From NCBI GenBank assembly GCA_019022495.1, contig JAFEKR010000003.1, forward strand, positions 1,984,001 through 2,048,000: DNA of 64,000 nt. The letters are read 5' to 3'. Position 1 is the first letter of the stretch. Each line of letters begins with the position of its first letter. The notes under the pieces are model-generated. The model was not told where the DNA came from. It saw nothing but the letters and a program-made list of their open reading frames with translations, and made no database searches. Shown here piece by piece: positions 56,101 through 64,000 of this stretch. Source of the DNA: Epichloe hybrida. Its lineage: Eukaryota; Ascomycota; Sordariomycetes; Hypocreales; Clavicipitaceae. Made by a program: the position numbers and the translations under genes.

Positions 56101-59100
56101 GTGCGAGTGGGGGAATATCACTTGTCAAGTGCCAAGTGTGTTTGTGTTTCATTAATCCGTCCAGCCGTCATTGGTCGTCGGGCTTGGTTTAGCAGGTTGG
56201 CAGGTTGCGTGGCTGGCGGGCTGGCGGGCAGCATGGACATCCGTCACAGGGGATATCCGCCGAAGTGGATGGGTCGGGATTGAAGACGAATGAATGAGGG
56301 GACAAAGAGACAAAGAAGGGGGAGGGGGCGAGGGCGCAGAGCTGGCACAACAGACGCTGCCAACGATGATGAGCTCCATGCCGATGTTGAGTTTGATGAT
56401 GATGGCGACCACGCGGTCCAGGACGCACCATGCATGCGTACTGTCTCGTGTAGTGCGAAATGCGAAATGCGATATGCGAATTGCGAGGTATGAGAATCGA
56501 GAACCGAAGCTTTCCCCGTGTCGGGATGTCATAACAGCAAATGAGTGCGAAGGAAGTACTCCGTAGCGCCGTTTTAAACGTGGAAGGAACAACCTGCACT
56601 GCTGCAGACTCTGCAGTCACGTAGTCACGTAGTCACGCGTCGTCTGTGCTGGCACGCCTCAATCTCAAACCTGCCTCCTCTCTTTGACGGTTATCGAGAC
56701 ATGCGACCAGCTGCAGGAGAGCACGCTGACCGAATTGTCCAGGCAGAAGATGATGGTCTCTGACTCAATTCATCGTTTCCACGATTTTCCGTCGCCACTG
56801 CTCCAGCTCTCGGCGACTACGCCTGCATATATATTGATCATGCAAGGGGAACTTGCTCAGCTTCCTTCAACGTTGCGGGCCGTTTACTATATTGATCCAT
56901 GCCTTGAGGTTTGATAGAAGGTACAAAGTGTCACATCGCAGTACGCTGGCTATAGGCCAAAACAACGCCAGAGTTGGACGTTAGGCCTGAGCATAAAAGC
57001 AAACAAAAAAAGGAATCAACGCGAAGGCAAATGGTGGTACCCCTTCTTAAATCTGACAGAAATTTCCCGGATATGCCACACCGATTTTTAGATGCTGATA
57101 AGAAGTATTATTAGTGGTCTGGCACAAGCTGTCCGTCATCAGAGACCCCCAATTTTTAATTCTTAGGCATTCCGACGCGGGGGGGGGGGAGGGGGCGTCC
57201 GAGGCGAACCGACGTCTCTCGGGATTGTCTTACAGGCACACGGCAGACTGTCGGCCATCTGCGGGTGGTGGCGCCAATTGCACTAGCTGTCTACCACTCG
57301 GGAGCCACGGTCTATACTGTAAGGAGAAGACGGACAAGAGAAACGTATGTAGAAACGGAGTGTCCCGTCTGAATGGTTCCATCAGTAATGGTGAAACAAC
57401 AAACCCTTGGCGAAGATATGGTGGAGCCAGTATTGCTTCCGATACGGAGTACGGAGTACAGACTCGGGCAGATTGGCTTGCGGCATCACTGAAAACCAGG
57501 CTTCGCAGCGCGAATTTCCCTTGGCAGGCAGCCCGCTGTCGTTGTCCAGTATTGGACTTGAGCATATCGATCGACAATCTTCAGCCTCCATATCGGCCGA
57601 GCGTCAGCTTCATGTGGGCACAGATATAGGACGGTTTTCCGCGCACAAAACCATTCCGAACCCTTCAACTGTACTTTCTGGAATCGCCATTATTGTTTGG
57701 GCGCATCAGCCGTCGTAATATTCAAGGCACATGTCAGCCTGGTTCTCTGGTTCTCGATCTAATATTAATGCTTCAGCTTCGACTGGAGGCCAATGTCGAT
57801 ACCCGCTATACCGTGTCTCGCAGCTTCTAGCTTCGGAATAGCTACCGTTATTGTCACATATTACTAGCGAGTAAACGGGCGTCTGGTATGATTGACACCG
57901 ACGTCAGTAGTGAGTCGCACATGCATCCCACATGTGGTTGGCATCACCTCACCACTGGGTGTGAGCTCTCTAGCTCCTCATTGCTTGACTGGCTGGCGGC
58001 GGGAGCAGCGGGAGGATACGCAGGAATAGTATACACGGGAACTTGGAAGAACAGTGCTTTGTGTAATGCTTTGTGCTTTGTGGCTTTACCCTGTTTATTG
58101 CAAGCGTCGCCGGACTAACTGCTTAGTAGTTATCCGCACTTTAGCACTGTCACATCTTCGACTTTTCCAACGACGGCAACAGGGACCCGATGCACCCGCA
58201 AATCCCCACTCATGTCTGTTTGGCAGGTCAGAGAGGCGCTCGCAAGGTCGACTGAAGTGGGCAAGAGGGGTCTCTCTGTCTCTGTTGTCTCTCTGTTATC
58301 TCTCTGTTGTCTCTCTGTTGTCTCTCTGTTGCCTCTCTGTTGCCTCTCTGTTGTTCTCTCTGTTACGGGGCCTTGGCCCTCTGGCTATTACCCTCGCGGG
58401 CAAAAGCTAGCCTACGGATTACTGGGTTAATTGATCCGAAATTTTCGGATAGATGCCCCGCAACTTGGCCATGTTTTGCTCTGTTCTGCATCAATTGCAC
58501 AGCCATGAATGAAATGACGACGGGGAGCGGTCAGGCAAGGAAGCAAGGGTTCTCTCTTTACTTTTACGACCAGCAGTGAGACAAGTACGATATGTGACAC
58601 GCTCCAGTGTGGTCATCTCTACGCGAAGTTCATGTCCGTGTAATTGGGGGCGGCGGCGGCGGGTCATTTATTGCGACTCGAAGCAAAATTGCGGGATGCG
58701 GCTCCTCGACTCGTTGCAGATGCCACGCACCGGATGGCGACGGTTCGTACAGGCCAAATGCCATTTTATTTTCATCAAACCCGTTTGATTCCTTGATTCG
58801 ATTTATCATGGTTACGTACAGCACAGCCTAGCTGAAACATGCAACTTTTCCAACGTGAGTGAATGGATGGATCGTTTGGGCAGCAGGACGGGACACTTCG
58901 GCTTCGTCCCGTCGCTTACAAAAATTCATTTCGTCCGTTCCAAAGAAAATAACCTGTTTTAGCTTTGCTATCCCGCTGGTAACTAACGAACTACGGTGCA
59001 GACAGAATGTGTGTTCTAGACATGAACGTCGTAGGCAAACTCTAAACCCAAGAGGTTCCGTTTATTTAGGCTGGAATTCGCACGTCCCTTCAAGGCAGCT

Positions 59101-60777
59101 TTAGACCCTTAATGCAAGAAAAGACGACCTCGGGGACGCCTTCAATAGCGCGATGCCTCATCCCACTTTCTGAGGCAACACAGAAGAAGTTTCTAAACGA
59201 GATCAGAAGCAGAGACTCTAGACAGCTAGCCACCCAATTGAACAAGAAACTCGAAACGTCAATACGAGGCCAGGATCCCTCCCGAAATCTCGAACCCGAA
59301 ACAGACTCAGAACATCAGAGCTATATCTATTACGGCTCCACCCTCTGTCATGCTCGATCCCTCCAAGACCAGTGACTTCAATTCAGTCAGGGAGCACCTC
59401 ACATCGTTAATGACACGGAGGCGCGTTAGAAGAAAAAAAAAAGACGAGCAAAGGAGCAAAGGCCCAGCTCGCTAATCCCGGCATTTACCCCGTGGTACAT
59501 GCAACTGTATGATGTCTTACCAGGGACACAAGCCGCGAGACATCGGCAACCATCGAAAGGCCGGCCCTGCTCAAGAATGGGCATTGTTCTGTGGCACCAC
59601 AGATCACGGACACGAGCTCACGTGTATCGGGGCCACAAGAAATATGTACGACCGCTCCTTGTTGCCAGCGGAACACCAAGACCACATGGGCGGCGGCGTG
59701 GGAGCATGTTTCTGATTACAGCAGATACGGGATGCAGGTAAACGATGGCTCGTGTCCTTGGAGCAACGAGCTCGAAGCGGCCACGGGCTATTTCGACAAC
59801 GAGAAAGCCTGACGTCCGATTGCTTCTCAAAGCCAGCAGCCCTGGTTTTCTAGAGTAGACCCATTCCATTCCTTCCGGTGTGCTTGGATGAGTCTTCCCT
59901 TCCTTGCCAGCAAACAGCTCTTGTAATAGCCAACCCACCCACCCACGATACTTTGCATTTCCCACGCGCGAAACTGCCAATAACGCATACACACACGCAA
60001 GATCCTGCTCAACAATTAAATGGGAATCAAGGTACACACCCCCATCCAGTCAAGCCAAGAACCCCATTATCCAGTACTGTGCCTTTCAGCACGAAGATGT
60101 CAGTTTCAAAAGTTCCAGATCCTACCCATCTATACGAGCATAAATCCTGTTGATTTCCCACGCCCACCCGATACCAATTTTCGTGCAACCATGTGCGCTC
60201 CCAGTACGACTCCAATCCCGACCGCATGTGCACTGCATGTCTTCGAGATAAACAGAGCCGTTCTTGCAGAGGGTAGTTGAACGTCCGGACTTTGTCCCTC
60301 GTCCTGCTGGGCGGAATCCAATAGCATTTCTGGGTTCCAACTTTGCGGTGAGACGAGGTGACGAACCGACTCTTGTTGTGCAGGTCTATTGTCTATTGAG
60401 TCAAGGATGGATGGATTTTGCTTGATGCGCAGAGTAGAGTCTCCGAGTCCGTGGAATCAAGCTGTACTAGTTGACGCGTAGGGTAGGTGTAGTACGGCGG
60501 CGGTGTGCGTGAAATCGTGACCGAAGTATATTTTTGCTTTTCCCCCGGTGTGAACATTGAGGTCTCGTCTGATGCTAGGTCTCAGCTTGTCTCGTCTTTA
60601 TAACACGGCGGCGCGTGAAAATTTGGAAATCCCCGTGTGCCTACGAATGTTGGCCCTGCTTGCTCTTGAACGCCACGCACGTCTGCAATCTGCACGACCC
60701 GTCATGAGGTGATGAGAGGAGAATCTTGGTCCAAGTAGATGACGCGGGGAATAAAGGAAAGTGGAAAAAATGGCCTC
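53104..60777. other. Gene-poor spacer, 7.7 kb, upstream of the homeobox gene
   Basis: I can support no protein-coding gene here. Short ORFs occur in all frames without a conserved domain. Seen: TAGTCACG repeats (56617-56637), ACTCCGTA copies (56558, 57443, 57450), a G9 run (57180-57189), the TCTCTCTGTTG minisatellite (58271-58365) and short CACACAC stretches near 59990. Part of this should be the promoter and leader of the homeobox gene, the rest the 3' flank of the caspase-like gene. Confidence 0.5.
58271..58365. repeat. TCTCTCTGTTG minisatellite
   Basis: About eight copies of an 11-bp unit with small changes (GTTG, GTTA, GCCT at the joints). Confidence 0.88.
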
Positions 60778-63695
60778 CTATCGACGAAAAATCTTGTTCA
60801 AAAGACTTCCTCCGCCGCCGCCGCCGCCACGCCCGCCTGCGCTATCAGATGTGACGTTGCCGTCGGACCTCGTTGCAGGAGTTAAAGGGGCCGGCCCATC
60901 TGACCTGCTGACCTCGACGTACTCGGCGTCCACATCCTGTTCTTGCGAGGCCTTGCCATCGCCAGAGGCCAACCTGGTGTGTCCGGGGGCAAACGCGGCA
61001 GTAGATGCGTGGGCGTGGGCGTGGGCGTGGGCGTGGGCGTGGGCGTGGGCCGCGCCTCGCATCTTGTCGAGGCCACGATCCAAATGCTCCACCATGCCGG
61101 CCTTGGTGCCGAAATTGTCGCAGCCATGACTGCTCATGTGCATGTCCATTACTTTGCCGAACAGTGGCCCGCAACGAGCTCTGAACTCGACCTCCAAGTC
61201 TTTCTCCTGCGTCTCAATGGCCTCGTGATGCCGGTCTTGTGCTCGCGCGGGAGACGTGGATGGCGGCCACGCTCCATCTTCGCCCACGGCGCAATCTGGC
61301 CATGGGGCGTGTTGGTCTTCAACCAGGGCGCCGTCTGTCTCCGTCGTGAACGCCGTCGCCTGCGCCTGGCTGCTGCTGGTCCAGTCTTTGGCAGCCTGCG
61401 TCGTCTTTGCCCCTACAATGAACTTGTCGAAGGACTGGCTGAACTCCCTGTAGTGACCGCGCAGAATGAAGCAGTGGCCCGTCCATCCCTGTGTGCGCAA
61501 TTTCTGCGTGATGAGCTCCGCCGCTGGGCATTCTCTCGAGGACTCAAGTCCGCGGCCGTAGAAGACGAGACACTTGGCCGCGTTCCATTGGGATAACTGC
61601 CTTCTGCCCTGTTCGTCGGGGATGGCGCGTTCAATCAGGTCAAGCGGTGCGGCTTGGAGGAAACTCTTCGGGGCCCGCAGGTTGATTGCTCCGCGGACAT
61701 GCGACCGTTCATACTCAGCCGCGGATCTGAGGTCGAAGAGAAGAGAGTCACCGGGCAGTGAAAGCTCAAGAAGGCGGTTCAGGTCTGCGGGCAGAATCAT
61801 TCGGCGCTCGTGACTGTTGGACTCGAGCACAACGTCTTTGAGCTTCATGGTAGCTAGCTTGTTGGAGATTGAGTCTCTGTCCCGGCGGTGATGGAACCAA
61901 GCCTTGAGATGCCATAGCTCTATGCCTAGATTGGATGCTATGAAGGCACTGTGGGCATCATCGGGCGCCGGCTCTTGTTGATAATACTCCTCGAGCCGGC
62001 GCTCGACGTGGGCCGAGAACTTCTTCGGCTCGGGGGCATTCTCTTCAAACGTTGTGCGTCTCATTGATTGTTGCTGGTTCAAGATCATCTGTCTAGACAG
62101 CATCCCGCTGCTTCCTGCGACAGGAACCGTGGTCTGCCGCTGTGATGTGTTGAGAGACGTGGCAGAGGCAACTGGTCGCATGGGTCGAGCATAACCTCCT
62201 GGTGATGATGTGGATGGTGCGCACGCTGATCTTGCAGGAGTGGGAGGCTGACTGGAAGATGGGACTCGCGATGATGCATCGTACGAAACATTTTCCACGG
62301 CAGTGTCTCCGTACAAAGGGGATGCCCTGACGTGCTGCTGCTGGAAAGGCACGTCTTCTGTCGGAGCAAACGTCGTTCCAGACACCGCACTTGCAATAGA
62401 TTGGTTATCGAAGTTATTGACATCCCTTTGCTGCTGATGAGATGTGACGGGAACCGCGACTCGTTGCTGGGGTTCCATTTTTTGCGTAGCCAAGTTGTTC
62501 GAGCGGATGAATGCGACAAAAGAGACTGCAGGGTCCTCTGGCAGGAGATCCCAGACCATGACGGGCATGGAGACGAGCATCAATGTTGAATGGCTCTTGA
62601 ATACACCTTGAACTTTGACGTATTTTGCCATGGAGGGGAATGCATTGAGCCACTGTTCCCATGCGTTTATGTCTAATCGTTGATCATCCTCCAATGCGAG
62701 CGAGATCATGACGTGTGGAGTATCTTCATTTGGCTCATTCGAGGCCAAGCCATTGGAGATGGGATCTCCCGAGTTTGCGGCTCGTCCTGTCAGTGGTGGC
62801 GTTACGTGGTGGGGAGAGGACGCTGATTCTGTGACTTTCTCGGGTGGGAGTACGCGCGACAGCTCAATACTCGGGGCTTTGTGGTTGGCCGTCATCATGA
62901 AATGAACGGGAGTAGATCGCGCCTCGAAATGTTTGCCGTTGATGGTAATGGGACGAGGGTGCTTCAAGCGCGCCAATACTTCGGCGTGCAGCATGGCCGC
63001 AGAAAAAGTGCGCAGGCGCCATTCTTGAAGGACCTCGATGAGGGCATTGGTAAAGGAGTACCGTCCCGGATCAGGAGCGATGGCATCCCAACTGGACGCT
63101 GATATCGTTTCGGTGATGCTGTTGCCGTTGGGGAATGTGGCGCTGGCGGCTCCTGCGCAGCAGTCCAGCAGGATGAGAACGTCTGATTTGGACCTTTCGA
63201 GAAGAGTTTGGATGGCAGACCATCTGGAACAGCGTTAGGGTGATATTCCGACGAGCGAAGAACCAGAACCAGCTCCAACTTACTGCAACCAGGGAGAGGA
63301 TTGATCACGAGTTCTAGTACACGATACGTACATCAGTCCAGATTCATCACCACCACACACGCGTGTGCGTTTGGGGATACTTACGCGCACCAAGTGCTCT
63401 GTCGCGATTCATCGATTCTAGCATGTCCTCCATAGTATATCAAGAACAGTGTGTGTTGTGACTCGCATTCCTTGATGAGTTGGCCAACGCGCATCATCAA
63501 CTCCAAGTGGGAGTTTTCCGAGGGTATGGCGAAGATGTCGGTTCCAAAGGCAAAATCTTCGCGCAGGCATTTCTCCAGATCCTCCAACTCGGGCAGGACG
63601 AAGAGATCATCCGAGCCCCAATGCAAAAGGAGCGCCTGAACCTTTTTATACCTCTGCGACGTACGGCCTCTATTGGGAAAGGCCCGCGCCGCCGA
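60778..63695 (-). CDS. Caspase-like / homeodomain-like / rhodanese-like protein, 5' end uncertain
   Basis: Exons: about 63695 or 63653 down to 63385, 63313-63284 (30 nt) and 63223-60778. The first part is a caspase-like (C14) fold: LLLHWGSDDLFVLPELEDLE, the His motif LIYYGGHARIDES (about 63440-63410) and the Cys motif VLILLDCCAGAAS (second Cys at 63159-63157). The region VMISLALEDDQRLDINAWEQ to VWDLLPEDPAVSFVAFI is conserved-looking but unnamed. A homeodomain-like segment follows (KKFSAHVERRLEEYYQQEP, then LKAWFHHRRDRDS; about 62030-61880). A rhodanese-like domain then starts at LLFDLRSAAEYERSHVRGAI (about 61760-61440); its active loop reads LVFYGRGLESS, with Gly where a catalytic Cys is expected. 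The tail has a His-Ala repeat and poly-Gly. A stop at about 63707 shows that the start lies in another exon, possibly off the window. The domain calls are by motif, not by search. Confidence 0.8.
61007..61050. repeat. GCGTGG hexamer repeat in coding sequence
   Basis: Seven tandem hexamers on the plus strand encode an alternating His-Ala tract in the caspase-like protein. The repeat keeps the frame, so length variation would not break the gene. Confidence 0.9.
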
Positions 63696-64000
63696 CTGGG
63701 AGCCATGTCAGCTGTTGATCACCAAAGCGATCACCAAAGCGGGAGGCTTCCAAGTGAGATGAACCTACATCTTCCAGTCTTCGGGCGAACGCTCCGATAT
63801 GCTTTATATGAAAACTGGCACGACTGGTGTCGTGAGTCGCCGATCGTGCAAAGACATCACCAACTCCATTCAGTCCCTGAAACAGGATGAGATGTTAGTC
63901 TTGGGGTTTTCGACTCCCACGTCTTGGTTCACAACTTCACCGGCCTTGCTCAACGAAACGGGACATACGGGTGCATCGGCGTGCAATGCGCCATTCCCGT
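63696..64000. other. Possible 5' region of the caspase-like gene
   Basis: The upstream exon or leader of the caspase-like gene should lie here or beyond the edge. A GTAGGT at 63766 on the minus strand could be the donor of its first intron, and CAG at 63698-63696 or AG at 63655-63654 the acceptor. I cannot fix the start codon. A small direct repeat (GATCACCAAAGCG, twice at 63717-63741) is present. Confidence 0.3.

Noticed and set aside
58271..58365. Regular repeats as a possible CRISPR array
   Set aside because: The units are 11 bp and directly adjacent without unique spacers, so this is a minisatellite in a eukaryotic genome.
59509..59715. Small ORF with two Cys that could be part of a secreted effector
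   Set aside because: No signal peptide, no clean splice partner and no family; too weak to call.
63497..63706. ATG at 63706 reading MAPSRRR as start of the caspase-like protein
   Set aside because: It is in a different frame from the caspase domain and runs into a stop, so it cannot start that protein without an extra intron.
1..64000. tRNA, 5S rRNA or snRNA genes
   Set aside because: I looked for B-box-like GGTTCGAANCC and the 5S core by eye and found none that fold with an acceptor stem. A covariance search could still find a missed one.

Overview
The window looks like nuclear DNA of a filamentous ascomycete, most likely a Sordariomycete of the order Hypocreales. The basis is gene structure (short introns with GTAAGT/GTATGT-like donors and CTAAC/CTGAC branch sites), a gene set of fungal orthologues, CT-rich and microsatellite-rich spacers, and no operons or bacterial signals. 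I assembled exons by eye from reading frames and splice sites. For every complete spliced gene the exon lengths add up to an open frame ending in a stop. The genus is not determined.

Layout. 1-475: 5' end of an F-box/WD40 (Cdc4-like) gene, running off the left edge. 4.0-5.6 kb: a ZIP metal transporter with a 17-nt exon, divergent from an NFKBIL1-like J-domain protein (6.1-7.2 kb). 7.7-8.3 kb: a small repetitive Ser/Ala-rich wall protein. 9.7-12.5 kb: the TORC2 subunit Sin1/Avo1, head to head with a PRCC-family protein (12.8-14.0 kb). 14.2-15.9 kb: a fungal DUF7582-like protein. 17.5-26.1 kb: a 12-exon, about 2626-residue USP34/Faf-like deubiquitinase. 27.5-28.3 kb: RNase P/MRP subunit Pop3. 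28.8-29.95 kb: an unrecognised protein. 30.3-33.8 kb: the ribosome-biogenesis pair Noc3 and Rpf1, head to head. 34.5-36.1 kb: a nucleotide-sugar 4,6-dehydratase. 38.4-39.7 kb: a LaeA-like methyltransferase. 40.4-43.5 kb: Vps18/Pep3. 44.8-46.3 kb: a yapsin-like aspartic protease. From 46.3 to 60.8 kb the only gene I can support is a TALE homeobox factor (51.7-53.1 kb). 60.8-63.7 kb and probably beyond: a protein joining a caspase-like domain, a homeodomain-like segment and a rhodanese-like domain.

Most genes are housekeeping: ribosome and RNA processing (Pop3, Noc3, Rpf1), ubiquitin control (F-box protein, USP), membrane traffic and signalling (Vps18, Sin1, ZIP), cell surface (protease, repeat protein, nucleotide sugar) and gene regulation (homeobox, LaeA-like, PRCC). 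I see no biosynthetic gene cluster. The most unusual item is the caspase/homeodomain-like/rhodanese protein at the right end. Two inverted-repeat elements (16.5 kb and 50.8 kb, the latter with an 8-bp direct repeat on both sides), a stop-free 3n intron in VPS18 and a widely scattered ACTCCGTA motif are also worth a look. I found no tRNA, rRNA, CRISPR array or intact transposase gene.
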